Assembly (NCBI RefSeq): GCF_019837165.1
Contig: NZ_JAGYHC010000001.1
Location: 2,852,001 to 2,916,000 of the forward strand
DNA: 64,000 nucleotides
From: Virgibacillus sp. NKC19-3
Lineage (GTDB): Bacteria; Bacillota; Bacilli; Bacillales; Amphibacillaceae
Direction: 5' to 3'
Of this stretch, positions 25,176 to 34,139 are shown one piece after another. The notes beneath the pieces are model-generated. The model was not told where the DNA came from, did no database searches, and was given only the letters and a program-made list of their open reading frames with translations. The position numbers and the translations under genes were made by a program. Position 1 is the first letter of the stretch. Every line of letters starts with the position of its first letter.

Positions 25176-26189
25176 ATGACATCATCCAGACAGGAAAAAA
25201 ATTATTGGAATAAACTTATTCTAGGGATTGGCTTTACATTTATCATCGCCATCATCGGCTACTTGCTCGCATTAGTACCAGGTTTCAATCGAGTTGGTCC
25301 GCTCGCGAGTGCCATTATCTTGGCCATTATTTACCGGCAACTCTTAGGGTATCCGGAATTTCTACGTACGGGGATTCAATTTTCTTCAAAATATTTGCTT
25401 CGATTTGCGATTATTTTGTATGGATTAAAATTAAACATAGACGTGATTTTCGAGGACGGACTTGGACTTCTTGCCCAAGGAGCGTTAGCAATTACATTCG
25501 CGCTTCTTTTAACCGTTTCTTTAGCCAAACTTTTTAAAGCAAATCAGCAGCTTGCATTACTACTAGGTGTTGGAACTGGTGTATGCGGGGCAGCGGCGAT
25601 TGCGGCTGTGTCACCAGTTATCAAAGCAAAAGAGGAAGATACAGCCATCGGTGTTGGTATCATTGCACTGGTTGGAACGATATTTTCCATTATATATGCC
25701 ATTTTGCAGCCAATACTGCCATTAACAGACATAGAATACGGAACATGGGCTGGACTTAGTTTGCATGAGCTTGCCCATGTCGCACTAGCAGCAGAACCGG
25801 CTGGTGAAGATGCACTCGCCATTGCGTTATTAGCCAAGCTGGGGCGCGTTTTCTTGCTTGTTCCCCTCTGCTTTGTATTGATTTTTTGGATGAAAAATCG
25901 AAAGACTGCAGATGACAAGACGAAGGTGGGTTTCCCATGGTTCTTACTCGGATTTATTGCGATGAGTCTCTTTGGAAGTTATGTACTAGGAACTTATATC
26001 CCAGTTTCAGAAGGTGTTATGGATGGCATCGACGCTATGACAACATTTATCCTAACTTCTGCCATGGTTGGTCTCGGGTTAAATGTCAGCTTGAAGGATG
26101 TAAAAAATAAAGCACTCCGCCCGCTTCTGGCCATGCTTATTACCTCCGTATTGCTTTCCGGGATTATGTTTTGGATTGCAACACTATAA
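25176..26189 (+). CDS. YeiH/UPF0324 family membrane protein, putative anion exporter
   Basis: This 337-aa integral membrane protein has about 10 hydrophobic segments. It begins with a helix at residues 14-36 and contains repeated GxG motifs (LLLGVGTGVCGAAAIAAVSP; SAMVGLGLNVSLKDV) typical of UPF0324 proteins. E. coli YeiH belongs to this family, and members are annotated as putative sulfate or sulfite exporters, with limited experimental proof. The ATG has GGAGAGG. The divergent LysR gene is the likely regulator. Confidence 0.88.
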   Translation: MTSSRQEKNYWNKLILGIGFTFIIAIIGYLLALVPGFNRVGPLASAIILAIIYRQLLGYPEFLRTGIQFSSKYLLRFAIILYGLKLNIDVIFEDGLGLLAQGALAITFALLLTVSLAKLFKANQQLALLLGVGTGVCGAAAIAAVSPVIKAKEEDTAIGVGIIALVGTIFSIIYAILQPILPLTDIEYGTWAGLSLHELAHVALAAEPAGEDALAIALLAKLGRVFLLVPLCFVLIFWMKNRKTADDKTKVGFPWFLLGFIAMSLFGSYVLGTYIPVSEGVMDGIDAMTTFILTSAMVGLGLNVSLKDVKNKALRPLLAMLITSVLLSGIMFWIATL

Positions 26190-26193
26190 AGGT

Positions 26194-26469
26194 AGAGACT
26201 GGGACAAAAGTGTTTTTAACAAATAAATTTCGAACAGACATCGCTTCTAAAAATATACGTCGCGCACCTTAGAGCGGCTGGTGAGCCCCCTTGTGCGCTT
26301 CGTGTTGCAAGTGACTTCGAGGGGCAGCACTCCTCGCAAAAAAGATTGCTATCGCACTTCGGTGTCTCACCTATGCCTTCCCTCCCGCTGGAGTCTCCGC
26401 ATATTTCCTACGCTAGTTTTGATAATGTCCGTCTTTTTAATGAAACACGTTTGTTTTGTCCCAGCCTCT
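26194..26469. repeat. MITE-like element with terminal inverted repeats (copy R4)
   Basis: This 276-bp element is bounded by AGAGACTGGGACAAAA (26194-26209) and TTTTGTCCCAGCCTCT (26454-26469). It is the inverse of R3 (21245-21522) with strong similarity throughout. It has no ORF. It sits between the convergent yeiH and HAD genes, and its ends could act as a bidirectional terminator. Confidence 0.8.
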
Positions 26470-26480
26470 CCTCTTTCTCT

Positions 26481-27221
26481 TTATAACGCAAACCGTTCAA
26501 TTGCCTTTGCGACGCCATCTTGATCATTCGTATCTGTCACATAATCAGCAACATTTTTAATCGCTTTCTGCGCATTTTCCATCGCCACACCGATTCCTGC
26601 CTCTTGGATCATTTTAATATCGTTTAAACTATCACCAATGGCCATAATCTCATCCATCGTAATGCCAATTTCCCTGCATACAAAATGGAGTGCGGCCGCC
26701 TTACTAACACCTGCAGGATTTGCTTCCACGTTTGTCGGTAAGGAGTTCGTCAGCTCCAGCCCTTCAAAATAGGAAAGTTCCTCAATCATTGCATCAAGTT
26801 TACGCTTATCAAGCGAGCTGCAACCATATTTGAGCCAGTCATGATCATAAAAATTAGCCGGGCGAGAATCCCGATAAATTCCAGTTGTAGATACCATCCA
26901 TTGTTGTACGCCCATTTCTTCCCCCATTTCCCACATGTTTTTTATTTTTTCCGTATCCAATAAATGTTGATCCAATAATGTTTTATCCATGGTAAAAATT
27001 TCTCCGCCATTGGATGTAACAAGATAAGATGTTAGATTTAGCAACGCTGCATAAGGATAACAGGTTCCCAGCGATCGACCTGTGCTTAACACGACATGTA
27101 TGTCACCCGCCAACGCTTTTGCAATAACAGCTTGTGTCGGCTCAGAGATCTCAAGCGCATTATTCAGTAACGTTCCATCCATATCCAGTGCAATTAATTT
27201 TATGTTTTTCTTTTCTGCCAT
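26481..27221 (-). CDS. HAD-superfamily Cof-type phosphatase
   Basis: This 246-aa enzyme begins MAEKKNIKLIALDMDGTLLN. HAD motif I is ALDMDGTLL, motif II is VVLSTGRS, motif III is the Lys in GVSKAAAL, and motif IV is MAIGDSLNDIKMI. The cap between motifs II and III is the C2B type of the Cof/YkrA group, which dephosphorylates sugar phosphates or related metabolites. The ATG with GGAGG at good spacing was preferred over a start 7 codons upstream. The substrate cannot be predicted. Confidence 0.92.
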   Translation of the reverse strand: MAEKKNIKLIALDMDGTLLNNALEISEPTQAVIAKALAGDIHVVLSTGRSLGTCYPYAALLNLTSYLVTSNGGEIFTMDKTLLDQHLLDTEKIKNMWEMGEEMGVQQWMVSTTGIYRDSRPANFYDHDWLKYGCSSLDKRKLDAMIEELSYFEGLELTNSLPTNVEANPAGVSKAAALHFVCREIGITMDEIMAIGDSLNDIKMIQEAGIGVAMENAQKAIKNVADYVTDTNDQDGVAKAIERFAL

Positions 27222-27298
27222 GAAAATGTGCCTCCAAGTCAATTATGTTTAGAGTCTCTTATGTTAGTTTATTATACTTCGATTAGGGTTACAATGGC

Positions 27299-27808
27299 TC
27301 AACAATCCCATTCCTTTTTCAATCGATTCATGCGCAGCAAAAAATAGCCAACGGTAACTAAAGGAACGATCGTGCTGAGGATAATCATCCATACCCCAAG
27401 TGTCCCATTCCCCTGTGCCGATTGAGCCATCTCCCAGGTAAGGAAAGTAAAAATTACAGCCACTTCAACATTTATTGTCGCCAACAACAACCGGGATTCC
27501 CTGTACAGCTTCGGCGCATTCCCCTTCGTCACTTTCACCGGATAATTATGGACATGTGGAGCTTTTCCTAAAAAGAATAACACCATGAACATGGGAATGG
27601 ATATAAGTGGAAGTGTAAAAATAGCCCCCTTTCCACCCCAATTATCAGCCTCACCGGCAGCATTAAAATGGATGGGAACTTCATCCGGAAGCTGACTATA
27701 CATGAAAATCGCATAGACAACCATCATAATCATTAATATAAATGCGACGAAATGAAAAAACTTCTCCCACATACTTGCCGGCACGTTTATATTCGGCTGA
27801 TCTTTCAT
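27299..27808 (-). CDS. DUF1648 membrane protein
   Basis: This 169-aa protein has four predicted membrane segments (about 17-37, 63-80, 107-127, 138-158). Between the first two lies SQLPDEVPIHFNAAGEADNW, the signature of DUF1648, also seen in SdpI-type immunity proteins. It lacks the long C-terminal part of SdpI. The start has AGGAGGTGATG. It follows pxpC by 43 bases on the same strand and may be co-transcribed. Function unknown. Confidence 0.85.
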   Translation of the reverse strand: MKDQPNINVPASMWEKFFHFVAFILMIMMVVYAIFMYSQLPDEVPIHFNAAGEADNWGGKGAIFTLPLISIPMFMVLFFLGKAPHVHNYPVKVTKGNAPKLYRESRLLLATINVEVAVIFTFLTWEMAQSAQGNGTLGVWMIILSTIVPLVTVGYFLLRMNRLKKEWDC

Positions 27809-27851
27809 GTAGCATCACCTCCTATATACATGAAATCGAAGCACACACCTG

Positions 27852-28799
27852 CTATAAAGCTTTTCTAAAAATATCCACTTCACGTAAAAATTTTTCCATT
27901 TTTATAGCGCGTTCTTGTGCCACCTCAACAGATATAGGCTTAAATGTAATTTCTCCCTTTGGCACAAGCTGGGCTATTTTATGCAGATCGCTTGAAATAA
28001 CCGTCCCTATGCGTGGATAGCCGCCAGTCGTTTGCCGATCAGCCATCAAAATAATTGGCTGCCCATTACTTGGAATTTGAACGCCACCAAACGGAACAGC
28101 GTCTGAGAAAATTTCCGCATCCTTTTTCACTTCAACTTTATTTGATGTAAGCCGGTACCCCATTCGATTCGAATTCGCATCAACGGTATGGATGGAGCTG
28201 AAAAAATGATCGTGCCCTTCTTTCGTAAACAGATGTGTGTGCGGACCTTCAACCACAGCTACTTCGATTGCTTTTTTATAAGTGGGGATAAACCTTTTCT
28301 GCAACCCGATACCACTTGGTGCGTCGACTGGGAACCCGTAGATATGCTCAGACCGTTCGATCGGTGCACCAAATCCTGCCTTCACATCTGTAGCCATACT
28401 TCCAAATACACCCGGAGCCTCAAATCCTCCTGCAACTGCAATATATGCGCGAACGCCGGATTGATGCTTTCCAAAAGTGAGCTTATCTCCTTTATGCATA
28501 CTTACAGTTGTCCACAATGGAATGTTTCTTTCATTTACTTTTGCTTCCAGGTCAGCACCGGTTATCGCAATTGTAAGCGTCGTACATGCCTTAAGTACCG
28601 GACCAAGCAATGTTATCTCCAGGCATGCCGCACTCCGCGAATTACCTACGAGGATGTTTGCCAACTGGAGTGCGAATCTATCCATCGCTCCAGAGACGGG
28701 TACACCATATTGTTGATAGCCTGAACGTCCCATATCCTGGAACGTTGTAAGAATCCCCGGCCTAATCACATGGAATAGGAGTTGACTTTGCACTTGCAT
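27852..28799 (-). CDS. pxpC: 5-oxoprolinase subunit C (KipA family)
   Basis: This 315-aa protein carries the biotin-dependent-carboxyltransferase-like fold: FHVIRPGILTTFQDMGRSGY, GAMDRFALQLANILVGN, and later SNRMGYRL and GGYPRIGTV. With PxpA and PxpB it makes the ATP-dependent prokaryotic 5-oxoprolinase, converting pyroglutamate to glutamate. The ATG has AAAGGAGG. Last of a pxpB-pxpA-pxpC operon, the DUF1648 gene follows. In B. subtilis the homologue was first described as KipA, the antagonist of the sporulation kinase inhibitor KipI. Confidence 0.94.
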   Translation of the reverse strand: MQVQSQLLFHVIRPGILTTFQDMGRSGYQQYGVPVSGAMDRFALQLANILVGNSRSAACLEITLLGPVLKACTTLTIAITGADLEAKVNERNIPLWTTVSMHKGDKLTFGKHQSGVRAYIAVAGGFEAPGVFGSMATDVKAGFGAPIERSEHIYGFPVDAPSGIGLQKRFIPTYKKAIEVAVVEGPHTHLFTKEGHDHFFSSIHTVDANSNRMGYRLTSNKVEVKKDAEIFSDAVPFGGVQIPSNGQPIILMADRQTTGGYPRIGTVISSDLHKIAQLVPKGEITFKPISVEVAQERAIKMEKFLREVDIFRKAL

Positions 28800-28850
28800 T
28801 GGGTTACCTCCTTTGCTTTTGTCTGATTGGGAGTGCTACCGCTCGGTCAA

Positions 28851-29609
28851 TTACTTCCTAATCCTTGCTACTTCTACTCCTGCTTCCTCCAGCGCCTTCC
28901 GCAGTTTTTCCACAAAACACACAGCATTCGTACCATCCCCATGCACACATATTGTATCTGCTTCTATCTGCACAAGCTCCTCATTAGCCGCTTTTACCAG
29001 CCCTTCACGTATGATACGCTCCACCTGTTGAACCGCTACATCCACATCCTCAATGACTGCATCTGCTTGCCGCCTTGATGTTAAACTACCATCCGGCTGA
29101 TAGGTTCGATCTGCGAAAACCTCAGCTGCGACACGTAAACCCTTATTACGCCCCGCCACTAAAAGCTCACTTCCAGCTAATCCATACAAAATTAAGTTAG
29201 AATCAAGATCGTAAACAGCACGTGCAATTGCAACAGCTACCTCCCGGTTATAGCTGGCTAAATTATACAACGCACCGTGTGGCTTCACATGCTGCATACT
29301 TACATTATGAATTTTACAAATTGCTTGTAAAGCTCCAATTTGAAAGACAACCAAACGATAAATTTCATCAGGGGAAAAATCAATCATTCGTCGGCCGAAC
29401 CCTGCAATATCAGGGAAACCTGGATGTGCACCCACCGCTACGTGGTATTTTTTAGCCAAAGCGACCGTTTTATCCATCACATGTGGATCACCAGCATGGG
29501 ATCCGCATGCAATGTTCGCTGAAGTAATATGTTTCAATAATCCTTCATCCGCGCCAATCGTATAGGCCCCAAAACTTTCTCCCATATCACTATTAAGATC
29601 AATGCGCAT
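28851..29609 (-). CDS. pxpA: 5-oxoprolinase subunit A (LamB/YcsF family)
   Basis: This 252-aa protein begins MRIDLNSDMGESFGAYTIGA. It has ANIACGSHAGDPHVM, VGAHPGFPDIAGFGRR and VKPHGALYN, the diagnostic motifs of the LamB/YcsF fold. It is the catalytic-type subunit of the PxpABC oxoprolinase. AAGGATGATTG precedes the ATG. Middle gene of the operon, 51 bases ahead of pxpC and 33 after pxpB. Confidence 0.95.
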   Translation of the reverse strand: MRIDLNSDMGESFGAYTIGADEGLLKHITSANIACGSHAGDPHVMDKTVALAKKYHVAVGAHPGFPDIAGFGRRMIDFSPDEIYRLVVFQIGALQAICKIHNVSMQHVKPHGALYNLASYNREVAVAIARAVYDLDSNLILYGLAGSELLVAGRNKGLRVAAEVFADRTYQPDGSLTSRRQADAVIEDVDVAVQQVERIIREGLVKAANEELVQIEADTICVHGDGTNAVCFVEKLRKALEEAGVEVARIRK

Positions 29610-29642
29610 GTTTCAATCATCCTTGTCCATTTGTATTTCAAA

Positions 29643-30332
29643 TTATCCGTTTTCCGTTTGCGTTATTATTTGTTCAAATTCCGTCTTCGACACACGATAA
29701 AAACGAATTCGATCACCTGCTTGGAATAAGAAAGCATCTTCAGCGTTTTTATCAAAGATGGGAATAGGCGTTTTTCCAATGATATTCCATCCCCCAGGTG
29801 ATTCGACAGGATAAATACCTGTTTGTTCATGGGCGATGCCAACAGATCCGGCAGCCATCGATTTACGCGGCTCTTTCAGACGTGGCGTTGCAATTCTTCT
29901 ATCAAGACCGCCAAGGTATGGAAAACCAGGTAAAAAGCCGATCATATAAACAAGGTACTCCGGCTTTTGATGCATTTCCACTACATCCGATATATCCAGT
30001 TTATTGAAAGCTGCAACACGTTCCAAATCAGGCCCATACTCATTACCATAGAAAACCGGAACATGAAAAATACGCGACTTTGCAGTTTTCTCAGGCAACG
30101 AATTTTCACGTAAACCCTTCACCTTTTCCGCAATCGCTTTATACTTTATTTTGTGTGGTTCATAATAAATCGTCACCGAATCAAATGCTGGCACCCATTC
30201 CACAACTCCAACAATTGCTAATTCCTCTAGTTTCATACAGAACCCTTGTATTTCAGCATTCAATTCCGGAGAAACCACACCGGGAAAATTCACCTTAAGT
30301 GCGGAATCACCAACAGCCTGCAATGAAAACAT
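29643..30332 (-). CDS. pxpB: 5-oxoprolinase subunit B (KipI family)
   Basis: This 229-aa protein begins MFSLQAVGDSALKVNFPGVV. The carboxyltransferase-like C-terminal domain is shown by YMIGFLPGFPYLGGLDRRIA and GIYPVESPGGWNIIGKTP. First gene of the pxp operon, with an AGGAGGGGG ribosome site. It is divergent from the DASS carboxylate transporter gene with 175 bases between, suggesting shared use of pyroglutamate or related acids. Confidence 0.95.
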   Translation of the reverse strand: MFSLQAVGDSALKVNFPGVVSPELNAEIQGFCMKLEELAIVGVVEWVPAFDSVTIYYEPHKIKYKAIAEKVKGLRENSLPEKTAKSRIFHVPVFYGNEYGPDLERVAAFNKLDISDVVEMHQKPEYLVYMIGFLPGFPYLGGLDRRIATPRLKEPRKSMAAGSVGIAHEQTGIYPVESPGGWNIIGKTPIPIFDKNAEDAFLFQAGDRIRFYRVSKTEFEQIITQTENG

Positions 30333-30507
30333 TCCGATCGACCCCCTCCTCTAAAAAAGAGTTACTACTCATATCATAGCACAATTCTGCTAGATTCTTC
30401 AGCATCATTAACATACCCGTGCGATGAAACCGCATTCTTTTTTCTTGCTGATTTTGTAAAATATTTGTATGATAGACGCACTTCATAGAATACAAGGAGG
30501 GAGATAT

Positions 30508-32157
30508 ATGTTATCAACCACTTGGAATTGGTTATGGGAGAAACATGATCAAGTAAAAGATCTATTTATCTTCTTTGTCAAACCGAATGCATCAGATATT
30601 GGAACTGGAAATTTGGATTCAGACAACCAATCAGGAGCCAATCATGGAAATGGAGGAAACAATCGCAATTACACGCCTGCACAATTAATCGGACTATTTG
30701 TAGGGCCATTATTGTTTCTTATCACCTACTTCTTCGTCTCTCCTGAGGGCTTGTCAGACGAAGGTATTGCTATACTGGCAAGTACTATCTGGATTGCAAT
30801 TTGGTGGATGACAGAAGCGATTCCGATCCCGGCAACTTCTCTTTTACCCATCATTTTATTTCCCATGACTTCCGGATTGGATGTTGACGCAACAACGTCT
30901 GCTTATGGAAATGATACCATCTTTTTATTTATGGGTGGTTTTATGATCGCGCTCGCCATGGAAAGATGGAATTTGCATAGACGTATCGCATTGACCATTA
31001 TCTCTATTATTGGTACAAGCATCAGTCGAATTATTCTTGGCTTTATGGTTGCGACGGGATTTTTATCGATGTGGATTTCCAATTCCGCAACAGCAATGAT
31101 GATGGTTCCAATAGGCCTTGCAATTATCTATCAAGTATCAGATGCACTAAAAGATGATCCATCTGTTGATACATCCAAAGAGAATTTCGCATTTGGCAAA
31201 GCAATGATGTTAAGTATTGCTTATTCTGCTTCGATTGGGGGAATTGCAACGATTATCGGAACACCTCCGAACACGTTATTAGCCGGAGCAATAAATGAAA
31301 TCTATGGCATCGAATTATCTTTCGCAACCTGGATGCTCTTTGGTATCCCGCTAGCCTGGGTATTTATTTTCATTGTATGGTTTTATTTAGTGAAGGTTGC
31401 TTTCCCACTAAAAATAAAAGAATTACCAGGTGGAAAAGCCGTTATTCAATCCGAGAAAAAGAAACTCGGTGCAGCGACGTATGAAGAAAAGGCAGTATTT
31501 ATCGTTTTTATCTTAGCAGCTTTAGCCTGGGTTACACGTACATTTGTGTTAAATGAATATGTTAATGGAAATATCAATGATGCCATTATAGCGATAACTG
31601 CTGCGTTAATTCTATTTATCATTCCTGCTAAAAAGGAAAAAGGCGGGCATCTACTTAACTGGGATACTGCTATTAAATTACCATGGGGGATCCTATTACT
31701 CTTCGGTGGTGGACTTGCCATTGCAGCAGGATTTACAGAATCGGGACTTTCGGAATGGATTGGCGGACAATTGCAGGGACTGCAGGGGATCCACATTTTC
31801 CTTGTCATTCTCCTCGTAACAGCACTTGTGATTTTCTTAACCGAAATAACATCCAATACCGCAACTGCATCGATGATGTTCCCTATCATGGCTTCGTTAG
31901 CTGCAGCATTACATATTCATCCATACAGTGTAATGATAGCAGCTGCAGTAGCTGCATCGAGTGCATTCATGCTTCCTGTTGCTACACCGCCAAACGCTGT
32001 CGTATTTGGATCAGGTTACTTACGAATACCAGATATGGCAAAAGCAGGATTTTCCTTGAATTTAACTGGTATCATTCTCGTTACTGTTGGAATATATTTC
32101 TTCGTACCAATTGTATGGGGAATTGATTTAACCGTACTACCGGATGTTTTTAAATAA
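30508..32157 (+). CDS. DASS/SLC13 family sodium:dicarboxylate symporter
   Basis: This 549-aa membrane protein begins MLSTTWNWLWEKHDQVKDLF. A cytoplasmic Asn/Gly-rich stretch is followed by about 11 membrane segments from residue 60. Two SNT-type signature regions are seen: WISNSATAMMMVPIG and LTEITSNTATASMMFPIMAS, which bind sodium and carboxylate in this family (SdcS, VcINDY). The ATG with AAGGAGGGAG was chosen over one 13 codons earlier. It is divergent from pxpB, so pyroglutamate pathway intermediates or dicarboxylates are candidate substrates. Confidence 0.92.
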   Translation: MLSTTWNWLWEKHDQVKDLFIFFVKPNASDIGTGNLDSDNQSGANHGNGGNNRNYTPAQLIGLFVGPLLFLITYFFVSPEGLSDEGIAILASTIWIAIWWMTEAIPIPATSLLPIILFPMTSGLDVDATTSAYGNDTIFLFMGGFMIALAMERWNLHRRIALTIISIIGTSISRIILGFMVATGFLSMWISNSATAMMMVPIGLAIIYQVSDALKDDPSVDTSKENFAFGKAMMLSIAYSASIGGIATIIGTPPNTLLAGAINEIYGIELSFATWMLFGIPLAWVFIFIVWFYLVKVAFPLKIKELPGGKAVIQSEKKKLGAATYEEKAVFIVFILAALAWVTRTFVLNEYVNGNINDAIIAITAALILFIIPAKKEKGGHLLNWDTAIKLPWGILLLFGGGLAIAAGFTESGLSEWIGGQLQGLQGIHIFLVILLVTALVIFLTEITSNTATASMMFPIMASLAAALHIHPYSVMIAAAVAASSAFMLPVATPPNAVVFGSGYLRIPDMAKAGFSLNLTGIILVTVGIYFFVPIVWGIDLTVLPDVFK

Positions 32158-32228
32158 CGATAGAAGAAGACTACTACACCATTAATGGCTGTTTTCTATG
32201 GGATTGTTGTTTTGAGACAACAATCATT

Positions 32229-32327
32229 AGAAAGAGAGACTCGTTGTGGAAGGAAATTTTCACTACGTCGCAGTTGATATCAACCGCACAGACTCACGGA
32301 AAGAATCTAATGAGGAGTCTCCTTTCT
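32229..32327. terminator. Possible long-loop terminator between convergent transporter genes
   Basis: AGAAAGAGAGACTC (32229-32242) can pair with GAGTCTCCTTTCT (32315-32327) around a 72-base insert. The insert includes TACGTCGCAGTT (32264-32275), a motif shared with the intergenic repeats. The right arm overlaps the end of the MFS gene. Confidence 0.35.
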
Positions 32328-33506
32328 TTTATTCCCACTTCGAATGAAAATCACATAAGTAACAGGCAATATTCCTGTAAATAGCACTATACCTATCCAT
32401 CCTGCAACATCCCATAACGGCCCAAGTGCAGAGCCACCGAGTGCTACTCCAATATAATATGCTACTAGATATAGGCTTGCAGCACTTCCTTTATGATGTG
32501 TTGCTTGCTCCCCTACATTTGTTGTAGTTAAAGAATGAGCAGTAAAAAACCCTAGACACGAAACACATAACCCGATAATAATGACAACAAGAGAGGTGCT
32601 TAACGTTAATAATATACCAATCGTTAAAATGATAACCCCAATAACGCGAATGTTTCGCAAGCCAAATTTTCCTGCAAACCATCCAGCTAGCGGCGAACCA
32701 ATAACACCGAGACCATAAGCAAAAAAGGTATAGGAAATAGTCTGTAAAGATAACGAAAAAGGGTCTCCCTGTAAATGAAACGGCAAATACGTCCACATAC
32801 CTGTAAAAGCGAATTGCAACACAATCCCAAGTCCAAAGACAAGTAATAGAGCGGAATTTTTAAAATGAAACAGAAAACCTTCGATATCCTTGCGAAAAGT
32901 TAAATCACTGGAATGAAAAAAACGTGATTTCGGAAGCATTAGATACACAGATGCAAGTACCAGCAGACCTACTACTGCCAGAACCAAAAATGCCACTTGC
33001 CATGAAAAATGGTCTGTAATATACCCAGTCAACACTCTTCCAACCATACCACCAAGCGCATTACTGGAAATATAAAGCCCTGTTGCAACACCAACACTTC
33101 TGGAATCAATTTCCTCATTTAGGTATGCAATCGACGCTGCCGGCAGCCCTGCCAACGCAAAGCCTTGAATAAAGCGTAGAACAACAATAACATAAAAGGA
33201 ATCAACCATTGGAATAACCAGAAAAGGGATGATGGAGCCAATTAAAGAAAGTTTAATAAATATCGTACGACCAATACGATCCGAATAAAATCCGAGCACA
33301 ATTAAACCAATAATTAAACCAATAATGGTTAATGAAAATGCCAAACTGGATGCAGAAACAGAAACACCGAATTCTTCCACAAATACTGGAAGAAGTGGCT
33401 GAACAGCATACATGCAAGCAAAAATAAAAAATGATGCCAATGCTAAGCCCCATGAAATTTTCCAGAAGTGCGCATCGCGAATAGTATATTTTCTTTGTTC
33501 CATCAT
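32307..33506 (-). CDS. MFS transporter, YnfM-like
   Basis: This 399-aa protein has 12 predicted membrane segments. GFYSDRIGRTIF after segment 2 is the major facilitator loop motif. Other conserved blocks are RFIQGFALAGLPAASIAYL and TTTNVGEQATHHKGSAASLY. Overall it resembles the YnfM group of drug/proton antiporters, but no substrate can be assigned. Two adjacent ATGs are possible after AGGAGTGAG, and the second (33503) has better spacing. The remains of a second MFS gene lie directly upstream. Confidence 0.88.
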   Translation of the reverse strand: MMEQRKYTIRDAHFWKISWGLALASFFIFACMYAVQPLLPVFVEEFGVSVSASSLAFSLTIIGLIIGLIVLGFYSDRIGRTIFIKLSLIGSIIPFLVIPMVDSFYVIVVLRFIQGFALAGLPAASIAYLNEEIDSRSVGVATGLYISSNALGGMVGRVLTGYITDHFSWQVAFLVLAVVGLLVLASVYLMLPKSRFFHSSDLTFRKDIEGFLFHFKNSALLLVFGLGIVLQFAFTGMWTYLPFHLQGDPFSLSLQTISYTFFAYGLGVIGSPLAGWFAGKFGLRNIRVIGVIILTIGILLTLSTSLVVIIIGLCVSCLGFFTAHSLTTTNVGEQATHHKGSAASLYLVAYYIGVALGGSALGPLWDVAGWIGIVLFTGILPVTYVIFIRSGNKRKETPH

Positions 33507-33745
33507 CTCACTCCTATTTCACCTATTCCTTCTGTCCCCGTTCCCAACGTCATGACCAAAATTGCAACATTGATCAATGTGAATAATGGAACTGTCCAAA
33601 CCTGCGTTGCACCGTAAATAACCAATAAACATCGTATCGACGGCGGCTAAAACATATTCCATCGACTGCGTCATTCCGGACAATTCTGCAACCTGACTGG
33701 CATTTCTTACATACATACTAAAAGAATGCCGATGTACACTCAATC
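33507..33745 (-). pseudogene. Degraded C-terminal fragment of a CynX/NimT-type MFS transporter
   Basis: One frame reads MYVRNASQVAELSGMTQSME then YVLAAVDTMFIGYL. A second frame continues VIYGATQVWTVPLFTLINVA then ILVMTLGTGTE. Placed end to end they match the last two membrane segments of CynX-family transporters (pattern RNA.QAAELSGM.QS.GYLLAA...G and T..WT.PL). The N-terminal nine-tenths is missing and a frameshift separates the pieces, so it is a relic. Homology is from my reading of family patterns. Confidence 0.6.
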
Positions 33746-33840
33746 GTTACAACTCCTCCGTAACCACTATAGCATACTGCATTTTAATAGAGAAAAAGAT
33801 GACTCCTGGTGAAATATTTAGTAACGATACAGCCCCTTTT

Positions 33841-33871
33841 TTGTTTTCAAAACCTGGTTTTATGGTATACT
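33841..33871 (+). promoter_or_regulatory. Promoter of the antisense RNA
   Basis: TATACT at 33866-33871 preceded by TTGTTT at 33841-33846 (spacing 19) forms a sigma-A-like promoter directed into the antisense RNA. Confidence 0.5.
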
Positions 33872-33877
33872 ATAGGT

Positions 33878-34020
33878 AGAATGATGCATATACTGAAAAA
33901 GACCACAGCTGTAACTGTGGCCCAGTGATAAGCGGTTCCCTTTAGGGGGGTTCGGCTATCCTTTACGAATAGACCTCTCCGAACAATGACTGTTAAGGGT
34001 TAATAGAGAGGTCTATTTTT
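33878..34020 (+). ncRNA. Antisense antitoxin RNA of a type I toxin-antitoxin locus (RatA-like)
   Basis: From the TATACT promoter a transcript of about 140 nt would end at a strong terminator: AATAGACCTCTC (33968-33979) pairs with GAGAGGTCTATT (34006-34017), followed by T. Internal hairpins include CCACAGCTGTAACTGTGG. The 3' end overlaps the toxin gene's 3' end on the opposite strand (34013-34020), the layout of B. subtilis txpA/ratA. Boundaries are estimated from promoter and terminator. Confidence 0.7.
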
Positions 34021-34108
34021 TATTGATCATTCGATACACAAGTGTCAGCAATGCTATCAAAAAGGTGCCAAATCCAAACAGCACCATAAACACTTCATAA
34101 GTGCTCAA
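34013..34108 (-). CDS. Small hydrophobic type I toxin (putative holin-like, TxpA-related), 31 aa
   Basis: A 31-residue peptide begins MSTYEVFMVLFGFGTFLIAL and ends TLVYRMINKK. Its N-terminus is very like TxpA (MSTYESLMVMIGF), followed by one membrane segment and a basic tail. Such peptides damage the membrane when not silenced by the antisense RNA. The start is TTG with AAGGGGGTG seven bases upstream. The ribosome site lies in a hairpin (34120-34139), a usual safeguard in type I toxins. Confidence 0.8.
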   Translation of the reverse strand: MSTYEVFMVLFGFGTFLIALLTLVYRMINKK

Positions 34109-34119
34109 GTGACATCACC

Positions 34120-34139
34120 CCCTTCTAACTGTAGAAGGG
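34120..34139 (-). promoter_or_regulatory. Hairpin sequestering the toxin ribosome binding site
   Basis: CCCTTCT (34120-34126) and AGAAGGG (34133-34139) are perfect arms. On the mRNA, the second arm to be transcribed contains the AGAAGGGGGTG ribosome site. A TATACT-like -10 for the toxin lies near 34180. Confidence 0.6.

Noticed and set aside
21245-26469. Composite transposon bounded by R3 and R4
   Set aside because: No transposase between them and the enclosed genes look native; inverted repeats alone are not enough.
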